64,000 nucleotides of DNA. It comes from Molanna angustata. Lineage: Eukaryota; Arthropoda; Insecta; Trichoptera; Molannidae. The stretch is taken from contig OY754967.1 in assembly GCA_963576475.1 (NCBI GenBank), positions 22,407,914-22,471,913 on the forward strand. Direction: 5' to 3'. The translations under genes and the position numbers were made by a program. The notes under the pieces were generated by a model, which saw only the letters and a list, made by a program, of their open reading frames with translations, was not told the origin of the DNA and did not search any database. Of the stretch, positions 10,701-19,262 are shown piece by piece. Each line of letters starts with the position of its first letter. The stretch's first letter is position 1.

Positions 10701-11209
10701 TTTGTCATGTTTGTAATGAATCTTTTCAATTTCACAAAGCATTAGTGGATCACATGAGAATTCATTTTCCTAATTTTATTTGTGATTTATGTGGAAAATC
10801 TTTTGTTACCAAAAAGTGTATGGAAAGACATGTCTTAAGACATAATAATACTCAAGTTCGTTGTGAAATCTGTAATAAATATTTAAAAAAATCATCTTTA
10901 TTGAATCATATAAGACGTCATTCTGGTAATAGTGCAATTAATAAATGTACAGTTTGCCCTGAATATTTTGTAAATTATTATAAAAGACAAGATCACATGC
11001 AAGAAGTGCATGGAATTGAGAGACCACGTTATCCATGTTCATTCTGTACAAAAACTTTTGCTCATAGTAGTGCTTTGTCCAAACACAAACGTACTTTTCA
11101 TTGGATGGAGAAAAAATTTATTTGTGAGGAATGTGGTAAATCATTTTATTCAGAAACATGTTTAGAAAATCATATTATTTCTCATTCTCAAGATAATTTT
11201 GAAAGTTAA
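1570..11209 (+). CDS. ZAD-C2H2 zinc-finger transcription factor (3 exons)
   Basis: Proposed join is 1570-1731, 9762-9936, 10431-11209, giving 1116 nt and 371 aa. Junction phases (0, then 1) are consistent and all borders are GT-AG. Exons 1 and 2 together make a ZAD (zinc-finger-associated) domain: the first CxxC pair is C18/C21, the second C69/C72, followed by the typical basic-aromatic helix 'KLRDSYLFRLQIEKCQ'. A basic stretch KKKRKR near residue 137 could be a nuclear localisation signal. Exon 3 carries six C2H2 fingers. ZAD proteins are a large arthropod family of DNA-binding nuclear regulators in which ZAD mediates dimerisation. The target is unknown. The start is the first ATG before the ZAD cysteines. 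Intron 1 is about 8 kb and packed with LINEs. Confidence 0.88.
1850..2660 (+). pseudogene. Highly degenerate RTE-like LINE remnant
   Basis: Conceptual translation in shifting frames shows relics typical of the stretch between endonuclease and reverse transcriptase: 'GDAWWNERVK' near 1905 and 'EKKKAWMGF' near 1950, then 'SAELIKYVGEHTLEWCLSLF' near 2390 and 'GRPPSDWRNVIVVPL' near 2470. Many stops and frame changes show an old, dead copy. It ends near a 'ttcggttctctctgcctacc' tail that recurs at about 25100. It lies in intron 1 of the ZAD gene. The two 60-100 aa minus-strand ORFs here are shadows. Confidence 0.6.
2661..3055. other. AT-rich intronic stretch, nothing recognised
   Basis: About 400 bp of low-complexity AT-rich DNA between two LINE remnants. 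No ORF, tRNA-like box or inverted repeat was seen. Confidence 0.5.
3060..4570 (-). pseudogene. Degenerate LINE fragment: RT thumb, RNase H, zinc knuckle
   Basis: Read on the minus strand from 4570 downward, this is the 3' third of a non-LTR retrotransposon ORF2. 'IKYLGVKLDKKLLWN' (about 4490-4530) precedes an RT-thumb segment with 'GKLWGCHPKI' (about 4390). An RNase H segment follows with 'WYTDGSK' and 'FQAEVHAIARCAQ' (about 3830-3960) and 'VSLLWVPGHMGIEGNERADR' (about 3600-3660). The C-terminal knuckle 'CRFCREGEGTPQHLLMQC' lies around 3260-3310. The pieces fall in different frames, so it is frameshifted and dead. It is 5'-truncated near 4570. The sequence is related to, but clearly divergent from, the intact element at 4964-9075. 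Confidence 0.82.
4952..4963. repeat. Target-site duplication, left copy
   Basis: The 12-bp string 'aaattcaaactt' here is repeated exactly at 9076-9087, on the other side of the intact LINE. Confidence 0.8.
5058..8714 (-). CDS. LINE ORF2: AP endonuclease-reverse transcriptase-RNase H
   Basis: 1218 aa, ATG at 8712-8714, TAG at 5058-5060, uninterrupted. The N-terminal APE-type endonuclease has 'QINLHHSRAA', the catalytic Glu in 'VQEPWV', 'VIGADANAHHTIWGS' and the terminal 'SFSDHQYIEF'. The reverse transcriptase has 'KSPGPDG', 'FRPISLSSFVMKTLERL', 'VAFLDIEGAFNNI', 'GTPQGGVLSPLLW' and the catalytic 'AYADDLAIAV'. The RNase H domain has 'VIYTDGSK', the Glu in 'FQAEILAIQEA', 'ILTDSQAAIKAL' and 'VMWVPGHNDITGNCKADELA'. 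A C-terminal CCHC-like knuckle reads C-x2-C-x10-H-x3-C ('CRACQDEEEEETVVHFLCQC'). All catalytic residues I can check are present, so the protein may be functional. It nicks target DNA and reverse-transcribes its own mRNA. Confidence 0.95.
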   Translation of the reverse strand: MYKNIKNKTLQSPNPLMGRRSRGPCMGVVQINLHHSRAASAALLLRLTSKGEDIILVQEPWVVKDQVAGLKSKDYKIFYLRGTGKPRSCILIKKELNAFMVTEFCNKDIIVLAVELQSQTIWMVSAYLAHDHEEPPPPSILQEAIAKAGNVKIPVVIGADANAHHTIWGSTDTNERGELLFEYIMCNNLEICNEGDSPTFITAIRREVLDITCVNEQAAQYVRDWKVSDDHSFSDHQYIEFSLDLQKPDKIRYRNRKKTQWDKYNTALSELLLEIPPRPSTIEELDDTIETFTNACNQATRVSCPVRTVKGRQRPPWWTKEIITLRKECRRLFNLAKVTNNWENYKASQRVFKSKLKTAKKASWETFCTMIETIPEGNRIRKILATDPVMPEYIKRQDGSWTTSSSETLELLTKTHFPGCKQELPRATNQTRKQRSAQRLFSKEAISWALFGFEPYKSPGPDGIIPAELQAASEIVIPWLETVFEACIELCYTPKIWREVKVVFIPKGGKTSNPTTKDFRPISLSSFVMKTLERLIETHIRSKIEPSMWSESQHAYSKGKSVETALHTLVQKIEKSMKYKEYTLVAFLDIEGAFNNIKYEKIAQSLEKLEIETSLTEFIDHMLRNRVINSELGGSKIRRYPVKGTPQGGVLSPLLWNLALNELLMELDNIGVTVIAYADDLAIAVSGKIPNILTSLLQRALGRITRWCHSSGLGVNPRKTELVLFTNKRVIPTFTLPTLEGVTLEISAQAKYLGLILDRKLNWKPNMQERVRKATNALYTCKKIVGKSWGVHPKITHWMYKAVIRPIMMYGVVVWWHSLKKGAHLKELAKVQRLAEVTITGCLRTTPTKALDTILHLIPLDLLGKQMAANAALRMNNVNPWKGTHIGHSMILQEYKQPSEGIDHTIPKPFFENGFSTQIPSREMWKENAIHHGEAQMVIYTDGSKLDGRVGGGVFSEQPNINISFSLPDHCSVFQAEILAIQEAIGWIQRAAMQGSEVRILTDSQAAIKALRGALTTSKVALNCRIALNKAAERFNILVMWVPGHNDITGNCKADELARAGTLLPLETINHRPGIPMATCKLRVDEKTITRANQRWSEESTCAIAKQTWPKYDLKRTREMLSFRRDSLARVTSVLTGHWLIGKHARRLGLEAFDYCRACQDEEEEETVVHFLCQCHALYRNRRKFLGSFFYDDLMDIAYADISDILTFINHSGWFNVV
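8715..9075 (-). promoter_or_regulatory. LINE 5' leader, GC-rich and self-complementary
   Basis: This leader is much more GC-rich than its surroundings. In element orientation it begins with a T-run, then 'cctcgtgatggtgccgcc' and 'gacgtggcgagg', which contain complementary pieces (cctcg/cgagg). LINE 5' ends of this sort must carry an internal promoter, and in some families an HDV-like ribozyme. Neither is shown here by sequence alone. Confidence 0.4.
9076..9087. repeat. Target-site duplication, right copy
   Basis: Exact copy of the 12 bp at 4952-4963. The empty site would have read straight through this string. Confidence 0.8.
9088..9761. other. End of ZAD intron 1, nothing recognised
   Basis: AT-rich DNA up to the acceptor 'ttctatttcag' at 9751-9761. 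No repeat family seen elsewhere in the window was recognised. Confidence 0.5.
9762..9936 (+). CDS. ZAD gene exon 2 (second half of ZAD domain)
   Basis: Starts right after the polypyrimidine-AG acceptor and ends GAAG|gttatt in phase 1. It holds the second ZAD zinc pair in 'LICDACIIKLRD' and the long helix that follows. The tail 'HTRKKSNKFDSF' is a linker to the fingers. Confidence 0.82.
9994..10176 (+). mobile_element. tRNA-derived SINE, family A
   Basis: The head resembles a tRNA: A-box-like 'tagctcagttggttagat' and B-box-like 'gggtttgattc'. A family-specific body follows with 'gtctccagaatgtgg' and a 3' end 'ttaatatttgacatag'. Other copies in this window lie at 15188-15373, 27325-27452, 37484-37756, 44183-44285 and 49710-49877. 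It sits in intron 2 of the ZAD gene. It is not called a tRNA gene because the body is shared among dispersed copies. Confidence 0.8.
10431..11209 (+). CDS. ZAD gene exon 3 (six C2H2 fingers)
   Basis: Acceptor 'ttattttcag' at 10421-10430; stop TAA at 11207-11209. Six C2H2 fingers begin at about residue 204 and end near residue 366: 'CHVCNESF', 'CDLCGKSF', 'CEICNKYL', 'CTVCPEYF', 'CSFCTKTF' and 'CEECGKSF', each followed by an H-x3/4-H pair. The linkers are irregular rather than TGEKP, suggesting not all fingers bind DNA in tandem. The upstream linker is lysine-rich. Confidence 0.9.
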
Positions 11210-11511
11210 AGTAAAATATATGTCTGGATTCTTTCCTAATTTGATTTTTTGTATTTTTTTTTATCCTTTCAATGATTACACAACAATACATTTTGTTATA
11301 ATAATTTAAAAATGTAAGGATCCCATTTAGTCGAAGCCTCTGTGTGGGAAACACAATTAAGTAGATTCAAAAAATATTTTCTTGTTATTTTCCTTTTTTT
11401 ATGTGCATGCCATACGTAGGTATATTAAAGGTACATTAATAACAATGTATGTTGTATGTATTATTTACTGTGGTCTATCTGGATATTTTGTAATCAAATT
11501 AATTGTACCAA

Positions 11512-11628
11512 AATAAATCCAATTTATATTTGGTTGAAAATATAAAAAATGTATGACTAACTAATTATTTAAACAATAATTACATTTTTAAGTAAACATA
11601 TTCATTTAATGTTATTCTGTACAATAAA
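11512..11628 (+). terminator. Candidate poly(A) signals of the ZAD gene
   Basis: AATAAA hexamers at 11512-11517 and 11623-11628 lie 300-420 bp after the stop codon. Either could direct cleavage. In such AT-rich DNA chance hits are common. Confidence 0.4.
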
Positions 11629-11970
11629 GCTCCCATGTACTAATGAACATGTTATTAATAATTTAAAATATTGATAATTTTATAAATTTGTCAAAATCAC
11701 CAAGATTACGTGTAGGTACCTATCATTATTAAATTTTATTTAGATCAATTTTCACTGTATTTTAGACCAATTTTCACTGTATATGTAATAAAATCAATAG
11801 TTTTTTTTATTTATTTCTCGTATTTACATTTATATGCTTCTATAAATAAATCAAAATGATATGTTATATTTGTGTGTTTTTTTAAATAAAATGTACAAAT
11901 ATTAATAGTTTCACAGTTTTCTCAAAGAAATAATGGATCTCCATTACTCCTGGATTTATGCATTGTGTCT

Positions 11971-13239
11971 ATACTAGTTACATGTAACACATGAGATCCA
12001 ACAGTCGATAGCGATAATACCCCCTATTCAGTAACTATTGTAACTAAAATAGGAACGTACTAAAATTGTAGATTTTAGATTTACGGTCTTATTTCAGCGT
12101 TATAAAATATCAACTTGGCCTCAATGAAATAGAAACATACCTATATAAGACGTATTTTGAATAATTATGAAAATTTCATAATTTTCATAATAATTCATAA
12201 TACGTCCGATTCAGTGACTTTTTAAGAACGTTCCAGCCAAAATAGGTACGTTCCTATTCCATTTAGTCCAAGTTGATATTTTATAACGCTGAAATACGAC
12301 CGTAAATCTAAAATCTACAATTTTAGTACGTTCCTATTTTAGTTACAATAGTTACAGAATGGGGGGTAGTATGTATAGTTGAAGAATAAGTACCAAACTA
12401 TAAACCCATAAATACAAATCATTTAATATTTTAAGATATTTGGTTTTCTATACAACACATGTAGGTATGTATGTCAAGATAGGACAGTATGGAGGTCAGT
12501 CCTTTTTTATTACCCGGAATATGAAAACAGCATAAGATGAAGTATCAAATTATTAAGTCTTCTTAGATATTGTGTATAGGCTACTGCCATATAGATTGTA
12601 TATAGCGATGTCGTCACTAAATTCAATTTTTATAAAAATTGTTCAAAAAATTTTAAGATGTGCTAGTACAATGTTCACATTTTTTATAGAAAAATTAAAT
12701 TATCTAGTTGGGGTGTTTCGGCTTTTTTCGATATTTTTAAAAGATTTGGAAATATAGGCAGTTAAACTCATAAATTTATCATAAAAAAATATTTTTCTTA
12801 ATAAAAAATGTTTGAGAAACCCTGGAATTTTTTCGAAAATACCTATTTGAGATTTTGTATTTGTCTATGTTTATACCAATTTTCAGTGTTCTAGCTTTTA
12901 TGGTTTCTGAGATATATGGAAAAATAAATCAAAATTTCAAAAGTTGATAACCCCTGACTGAAACGAAAATTCACCATTCTGAGTATAAAAGTTTGATACT
13001 TAAATCTCCAAACATACATACATACCATCATGCTGTTTTCATATTCTGGGTAGAAAAAAGGACTGACCTCCATACTATCCTATCTTGACATACATACCTA
13101 CATGTGTTGTATAGAAAACCAAATATCTTAAAATATTAAATGATTTGTATTTATGGGTTTATAGTTTGGTACTTATTCTTCAACTATACATACTATCGCT
13201 TTCGACAGTTGGATTTCATGTGTTACATGCAACTAGTAT
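11971..13239. mobile_element. TIR DNA transposon, family 2 copy A (nested host)
   Basis: The left end 'actagttacatgtaacacat' matches the right end in inverted orientation ('atgtgttacatgcaactagt'). The inverted match continues inward for roughly 200 bp through 'tcgacagttgg', 'tacatactat' and 'aggtcagtcc'. The left arm is split by a MITE at 12017-12366. The interior (about 12550-13010) has no transposase. Further copies or fragments lie at 17071-18310, 25970-26475 and 56700-57690. Confidence 0.75.
12017..12366. mobile_element. Palindromic MITE with TA duplication, inserted in a TIR element
   Basis: A 350-bp near-perfect palindrome: the left arm 'ccccctattcagtaactatt' and following 'taggaacgtactaaaattg' are repeated inverted at the right, ending 'cagaatggggggta'. 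The interrupted host reads 'gcgata' on the left and 'tagtatgtatag' on the right. Sister copies at 17111 and 56738 read through as 'gatagtatg' without interruption, so the insertion duplicated TA. This is typical of Tc1/mariner-type MITEs. Confidence 0.8.
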
Positions 13240-13271
13240 CATATGACTTAAAATGAGGAATAAGAAAATGT

Positions 13272-13312
13272 TTTGATTTCACCGCTTGAACAGACTTGCC
13301 CCCCTGATAGGG
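13272..13312. repeat. Terminal fragment of palindromic MITE family 3
   Basis: 'tttgatttcaccgcttgaac' followed by 'agacttgcccccctga' matches the right end of the element at 21464-21658. Only the end is present. Confidence 0.55.
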
Positions 13313-14008
13313 ATTATTCACTTTATACAAAAGAATCAATAGTTTTTTTAATGTTGCCATTTGTAATTTGTAAAAATTATACTACTTGCAACAAGACCAT
13401 AAGACATCAATCTGTGAATTCAAGACCATGTTATCACAATAACAAACAAATATTATTTCCCGAAATTCAGAAGAAATAAATTTGAATTTTCATTTCGTAA
13501 TGCGTAGATATCTCGTTTTACGTGTATGGTGTATGAATCTCGAAGAAAACTCTCTCGTTTTCCCGTTTCTAATAATGTCATGTTTTTGTGATCCTCATTA
13601 AATGTCACTTATAATATATTTGGAAAAATTGTGAATTAATTAACTTTATATAATTTTCTTTAAAGAGTAGGTTAATATTTTTCTTTTATTTATTCTGAAT
13701 TTCAGGAAATTTACAAAATTATGTCCCCAGATTAATAAAATTGTTATTTAGTTTTCCAATATGTATGAAAGTCGGTATATTATAATAAAGAAATTCACTA
13801 AATACATAATATGTATGTATGCAGGTACTAACACTAGAACAACTATCGACAGTGAATGATAAATGTGATTCTCATAACAGGTTTGTTCTCAACCGGGGCG
13901 GGGTGGACATCTTCAATGTGAAATATGATAAGTTTCGTCGCGAGATATTGAAGGTGATACGCTCTTAATCTTCCTCCCTCGTACCCTCCTATCCATCCCA
14001 TACAAATT
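13313..14008. other. Intergenic AT-rich DNA, nothing recognised
   Basis: No conserved-looking ORF, SINE head or inverted repeat was seen in this stretch. Confidence 0.5.
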
Positions 14009-14117
14009 GTATGTGTGTGTGCATATGTATGTGCGTGTGTATGTGTGTGCGTGTATGCGCGTGTGTGTATGTGTGTGTGTGTGCGCGTGTGTGTATGTGT
14101 GTGTGTGTGCGCGTGTA
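14009..14117. repeat. (TG)n / alternating purine-pyrimidine microsatellite
   Basis: About 105 bp of interrupted TG/CG/TA dinucleotides. Its only ORF (minus strand, His/Thr repeats) is an artefact of the repeat. The strict purine-pyrimidine alternation with CGCG steps would favour Z-DNA. Confidence 0.9.
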
Positions 14118-14521
14118 ACATGAGTTGTTTACAGTAATTTCTTGTTATTGATGGAAAGCTTGTTATTGGCTCTGAATTCTATGTAAAAATTTGTAATATA
14201 AAAAATGTAAATGAGCTGTTGGCTTCCCAAATAAATAAATAAATAAAATAATAACATTTTATTCTGTAAAGTGTACCTAATGTGAATTTTATTCGGAATT
14301 GTTGACCATAGTCAATTTCTGCTAATCGGCCACAGAAAATTAACACTGCGATAACGACAAGAAAATGTATTAACATGTTATTTGAACAAAAAACTTTGTT
14401 CAAATAACTTTTCCAGCGTTTTCCAATATGTAGACGTACGAGTGTCTACACATTTCATAGTAAGTAGATAAATATTTCATAGTTAAAAAAAACTCCGAAC
14501 TTTCTATTTATTTACATAGCT

Positions 14522-14693
14522 TTGGGCCGGAGGACGTCTATAGTTTGATTCCCAACAGAGAAAAAAAAATTAAAATGATTTCTATAGTAAATCTTGTTTG
14601 TACAGTTTTTAAACACTGGTTTGAATAATAGGATTAAATTGTCATTTAGACAATAAACTCGCCACTTACGCAGGGTGTAAGGAAGTGTTAAAT
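14522..14693 (+). mobile_element. tRNA-derived SINE family C, diverged copy
   Basis: Ends with the family-C signature 'aataaactcgcc' then 'acgcagggtgtaaggaagtg'. Upstream is a worn tRNA-like B box ('tagtttgattcccaac'). The best copy is at 43965-44180. Confidence 0.6.
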
Positions 14694-15435
14694 AATTCAA
14701 AACCCTTTTAACTGCCTATATCATGGATTTTATTATCGTATGGAATTCTATAAATCAGCGAAGCTTTGATTCTTGGGAGCAAGTTTGAAAAAAAAAATGA
14801 AAGCAATGAAACGAGGGGGGCAAGTCTGATCAAACGGTGGAATCAAAACCCTCATGATAACCCATATCGTGGATATAATAAACTTATCGAGTTATGTAAT
14901 ATCTTAATATGTTATAGAACTCCATAAGATAATTATATGGGTAATCGTGAGGATTTTGATTCTACCGTTTGACCAGCGGGACAAGTCCGGTCAAACAGTG
15001 TAATCAAAACCCTTTTGACTACTCATATCATGGATTTAATTATCATATGGAATTCTGTAATCAGCGAAACATTGTTTCTTGGGAGCAAGTTTGAAAAAAA
15101 AAATAATAATGTCTTAAGATTTTATAGAACTCTATATGATAATTATTTTATTTTTATTTTGTGTAGGTTATCGGGAAACTAACAGGTACTATGTCAAATA
15201 TTAATACAACACGCACCCACTAACAAGTTGCCACATTCTGAAGACTTACGATTTTAACCGTTTCACATATCCAGACTGAAAACACAATTAAAAATTGTGT
15301 CTCCACCAGAAATCGAACCCGGGACCTTTGGCTCAGCAGTCAGATATTTAACCAACTGAGCCACGAAGGCCGACATATCCGATTATATACATGATATGGG
15401 TAAACGTGAAGGTTTTGATTTCAGACTTTGTATAA
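14690..15435. mobile_element. Tandem/nested palindromic MITE family 3 cluster
   Basis: At least three partial copies of the family are joined here. A left-end piece lacking its tip lies at 14690-14812. A palindromic copy lies at about 14813-14985, with 'ggggggcaagtctg' ends. A third starts at about 14978 ('acaagtccggtcaaac'), and its right end ('gtgaaggttttgatttcag') only appears at 15405, after a SINE at 15188-15373. The blocks at about 14700-14805 and 15004-15108 are direct repeats of each other, including 'cttgggagcaagtttg'. Confidence 0.6.
15188..15373 (-). mobile_element. tRNA-derived SINE, family A
   Basis: On the minus strand it begins 'ggccttcgtggctcagttgg', has the B box 'gggttcgatttc' and ends 'taatatttgacatagt'. 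This is one of the best-preserved copies. It interrupts a family-3 MITE, so it is younger than that element. Confidence 0.82.
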
Positions 15436-15439
15436 GTAC

Positions 15440-16170
15440 CTATGTGTTTCTAGGAGGGTAAAATCATTTTCATTTCGTAGTAAAAAATACTTATGAAATA
15501 TTTAGTTTATCGATAAATGTGAAAAAAGCAAAACAATATATGGTTGGAATTGTATATTTGTCATTCATTATTATGTACATATGCTAAATGGACTGAGAAT
15601 GAATGCAACTACATCTAAAGTGATGGTATTTGAGAAGAACGAAAAACGAACAAAATACGAGATACCAGTGGAGAATGTATGTAGGTACAATTAGATAATA
15701 TAACCGTCACATACATATATATTAATAACATTATTTTTGTCAACAAAATATTATGTAGAAGGTAGTATGAGTCAACAATGTTGTTTGACTATTCAGTTAG
15801 AACACCAAAGTATGCAGGTGCTATTGTTCAATTACAGTTAAGTCGAATGACCCGAACGTTTCTATTCTTATATGGTGAGGACCATTCTAACTTCTGACGA
15901 TGCTCGTCGGAGAGCGATACAGGCTTAGCGATTAAAAATAACAATCACGTATTCAATTTAATTGATAATAATTATTTACTTCTTCACAAAAAAATATATT
16001 TTTACATTGAATACCTGCTGCGGTATTTTTTTACAGAAAAAATATCAGCCTTTATATTATAACATTAATTTGGCTGTCGCTGGCTCTTGGTCTATATGGC
16101 CCATAACGGTCGTCAGACTCGCCATTAGCAAAAATCGCAGTAGAAAAAAATGTATTTTTTTTATAAAAAA
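15440..16170. other. Intergenic AT-rich DNA, nothing recognised
   Basis: One 70-codon ORF (15962-16174) has no recognisable motif and a low-complexity composition. It is not called. Confidence 0.5.
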
Positions 16171-16172
16171 TT

Positions 16173-16394
16173 AATATGTCCTTGTTAAACGAGTACATAT
16201 ACATCTTCCTACGTTCCCTAAAATAAGCATAAATGCTTGTGCTATAGGCGAACGAAATCGGTCAAGGCAGGATTCGGACTCGCGACCACTGGATTATTTA
16301 TTTATTTATTTATACATCTTTTTGTACATAATAACCCAATTATGTACAAAAATTACTAACCCAATGCGCTATCCGCTCTGCCACCGATCCATCA
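16173..16394 (-). mobile_element. tRNA-derived SINE family B with an insertion
   Basis: Minus-strand head: 'agcgcattgggttagtaa' and 'ccagtggtcgcgagtccgaa'. Body: 'gaccgatttcgttcgcc', 'cataagcatttatgc'-like text and 'ggaagatgtatatgtactcg'. An insert of about 60 bp made of (ttta)n plus a short hairpin ('tttttgtacataataaccca') splits the head at about 16292-16352. Other copies: 22596-22742, 46771-46915 and a tail at 29002-29044. Confidence 0.78.
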
Positions 16395-16499
16395 CCGTTT
16401 GTTGATAATGTTTATATTTTCCCGTAATCTATGAAGTAGTAAATAAAGAAAAATTGAGGACACTATTTTGAGGAATTGAAGGTTTTCTTGGCGTGAAAA

Positions 16500-16865
16500 T
16501 GAAGAATAAAAAAAATATTTCCCATCAGTCAGTAGATTGTTTACATTCATATCACAGATAATATACATAGAAGTAAACAGAGTACCTATACTTATTCATA
16601 TTGCCAATATCAAAAACATAATGTCTAACGTAGTTGTTTTATACAGCAAACAATTTCAAATACAGAACATACATAATATGTATATTGTGAAACTATATAA
16701 ATGGTAAGTAGGTACTTAAACAATTACACTCAGTTTGTATGAAATACAAAATTGTTCAATTTTGTCAAAGTACCGAATGAATCTGAATTTACAAATTCTG
16801 AAAGTTTCATAGCTCTAACTGTTCAGGAAGATTGTTAAAAATCAATTGGAAAATTCCAGTATGGA
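16500..16865 (+). repeat. Dispersed repeat family 4, copy 1
   Basis: Shared blocks ('caaatacagaac', 'gaatgaatc', 'gctctaact', 'aaaatcaattggaaaattcc') are also found at 40780-41035 (+) and 29490-29690 (-). No ORF. The nature is unknown; it is possibly a worn DNA transposon. A local palindrome 'aaattccagta...tactggaattt' lies at its end (16850-16905). Confidence 0.55.
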
Positions 16866-17158
16866 CAGATACTGGAATTTTCCAAAAAAATTCCAGTATC
16901 TGTCTGTTTGAAAACCTTTTAAAATTTATTGGTACCATGTAAGGTGTTTTAATAATTTATTATAACAAGGAATAATTCCTGATTCTAGGAATAATTCCTG
17001 ATTCTAGGAAGAATTACACATTCAAAAAAAATAAAAAAAAAAAAAATAAAAAAAATACACATTCATTTATTTACTAGTTGCATGTAACACTTGAGATCCA
17101 ACTGTCGATGGCGATAGTATGTATAGTTGAAGAATACGTAGGTACGAAACTAAATCCA

Positions 17159-17454
17159 CTTTTTACTGACAAGCTTTTCAACATCTCAATAGAGACGAAG
17201 AAGGAATATTATAAAAGAACCAGAAACTAAAGGCACCTACAGGGCTTACGGCCTGTGATCGGTTGGTTTAAGTCAGCCGATGACAGGTCGTAAGCCCTCT
17301 AGGTGCCTTTAGTTCTTGGTTCTTCTATAATATTTCAACTTTGTCTCTATTGAGATGTTGAAAAATCTGTCAAAAAAATATTAAGTACCTATTTGATTCC
17401 CGACAGGGAAAAAAATCCAATGTTTGTGTATATGCAATTAAAAAATATTCGCTT
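17159..17454. mobile_element. Hairpin element (family H), copy nested in TIR element
   Basis: Two long inverted arms ('tctcaatagagacgaag', 'aggcacctacagggcttacg' against 'cgtaagccctctaggtgcct', 'ctttgtctctattgagatg') are followed by a unique tail 'cccgacagggaaaaaaatcc' and 'aatgtttgtgtatatgcaat'. It is flanked by the direct repeat 'taaatcca' (17151-17158 and 17455-17462), a likely 8-bp target duplication. The same architecture recurs at 59714-60163, and the tail alone at 50625-50690. Confidence 0.7.
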
Positions 17455-17534
17455 TAAATCCAAATTATTGAATATTTAAAGATATATTTTGTTTTCATAT
17501 ACAAAATATGTATGTCAGGATAGGATAGAGTGGA

Positions 17535-17876
17535 GTTGTTTCGTGAAGATAAGGTAAAATTTAGAGGTTTTTTCAAATAGCAGGAATAGTAATTAAAATA
17601 TCAAAATAGTAAAAAACTCTTACGGTAGATTTTCATATTCTCTTTCGATTGAAGTAAAAATCTACTTCATGGGCATTGTATTTTTTTAGTAACTTTCAAT
17701 AAAAGAATAAAAAAGGGGTTTACTAAAACTAATTTAACATTAAAGTATTAAACAAATTCAAATAAAAAAAAAACTCATGCAATAATACAAACTGTTCTTT
17801 ATTTCATAGACATATCTTTTGAGGGTACTGGAGAAAAGATTTTCAAAATATACTATAGCCTCATAAGTATCAAACT
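17535..17876 (-). repeat. Dispersed repeat family 7, inverted copy inside TIR element
   Basis: About 340 bp that reappear on the plus strand at 23668-24050 and 55757-56075. Landmarks are 'tcttttgagggtactgggga'-like text, 'ctttatttca', 'gtagatttt' and a 'caaaaaaatattgtatat'-type end. It interrupts a family-2 element, which marks it as a mobile unit. Class unknown. Confidence 0.6.
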
Positions 17877-18424
17877 ATTAAGAGTCCCCGTGGATGTTGT
17901 ATATTCTGCCATAAAAATTGTATAAATCAAGGTCGTCACTAAAATTCAATTTTCACAAAGATTAACAAAAATGTTCGATATGTACTACAATATTGTATTT
18001 ATTTTTTAAAGAAAATTAAATTATCTAGTCGGGGCGTTTCTGCGTATTTCAATATTTTTAAAATTTTAGGAAATATAGGCATACATTCGTCAAAACAATT
18101 TTTTTTCATAAAAAAGGGTTCGAGATATTGTATTTTTAAGTATTTATACAAATTTTTGAGATATGTGTAATAAAAAAAAAAGTTGATAGCCCCTGACTGG
18201 AAAAGTATATTTTTTAGGCCTAAAATTGTCTATATATTCTGAAATTTTGGGCTCTGTGCATAAAGCGGATTAAACGTTATATAGGGACACACACACAAAA
18301 ACCCATAAAAAATGAAAATTACTGAAAATATATTATGTAAGTATAGATACTTAGATAGCCTATACTTACGTATTGGCTCCGATCAGTTCCGACTTTATTA
18401 TTTTAATGTAAAAAGCTCATTATT

Positions 18425-18535
18425 TTTTATAACTGATATAATTTTCGCTAAAAATCTTGAACGAGCTTCCGGTTGCGCAAATTTGAGTCTTCTTCAAGTT
18501 ATTTGGCGACAACTATACCTACACTATACCAGATA
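18425..18535 (+). repeat. Dispersed repeat family 5, short copy
   Basis: 'cttgaacgagcttccggttg' and 'caagttatttggcgacaact' match the minus strand at 36455-36595. That copy is longer by about 50 bp in the middle, so this one carries an internal deletion. Confidence 0.6.
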
Positions 18536-19059
18536 CTACATATAGTAAAATATAATTCCATAGTTAATTTTTTGTAGTTTGTATGACGAGTATACCAAAT
18601 TATAGGCTATTACTAATAGCGCGATCAGCGATCAACCTATTTCAGATAAAAATGCAATTCTATTCGACCTTAGATGAGACAGTCACAATGCTAGTATGTC
18701 ATCATGCATACATTAGTGGTTACCTCATAAAATAGAAACAACTAGAAATAACGCTCATCAATATAACTATCTCTTTTTCATTACATATGTAAGAGTAGGA
18801 TGGAATATCCAGACACGGTGTCGGTACGATGATGTCAAAAGAGAATCTATAAGCCTCCATTTACGCGATATCTCGAACAATCTACTGATATTAGTAATGT
18901 AGGATGACGAATTAAATCAATCTTATTAATTTAATCACACCATTAAATGGGTTATAGTTTAATCAATATGTGTAATCGGGGAAACAAAAGTAGTGTTGTA
19001 CAATGAAAATCGTTAGTTCAGCTCTTTATGAACGGCCTTTATTAAAAATGTAGAAAAAC

Positions 19060-19175
19060 GGTGATCATCCCACAGCCTATATCTCCCACCTCTCTTTGTT
19101 GCTATGATTTTACATTTAATAATGTTTCGTGTTTATCTTTCAGTTTGTTTTTGTTATAAATTTAATATACCTACC
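19060..19175 (+). repeat. Dispersed repeat family 6, copy 1
   Basis: 'ctctttgttgctatgatttt', then 'taataatgtttcgtgtttat' and 'gttataaatttaat' are matched at 29940-30030. Confidence 0.55.
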
Positions 19176-19191
19176 ACTGAACTATTTATAG

Positions 19192-19262
19192 CCTTCGTTG
19201 CTTTGGTTGGTTGGACTAAATTGCCTTATGACAATAAACCCGCCATTGTACACATAATAGGG
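19192..19262 (+). mobile_element. Worn SINE 3' piece (family A/C-like)
   Basis: 'gccttcgttgctttggttgg' next to 'gacaataaacccgccatt' looks like a collapsed tRNA-derived SINE with most of the body deleted. Confidence 0.4.

Larger units (their letters stand above)
17071..18310 (+). mobile_element. TIR DNA transposon, family 2 copy B (two nested insertions)
   Basis: The left end 'actagttgcatgtaacactt' and 'gatagtatgtatagttgaag' match copy A without its MITE, giving the empty site. The body resumes after a hairpin element (17159-17454) and again after an inverted repeat-7 copy (about 17535-17876). It then continues through 'ttaaattatctagtcggggc' to 'agttgatagcccctgactgg' and a 'ggacacacacac' tail. 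The right terminal repeat is missing. Confidence 0.7.

Noticed and set aside
13843..14121. 92-codon minus-strand ORF rich in His and Thr
   Set aside because: It is entirely produced by the TG/CA microsatellite.
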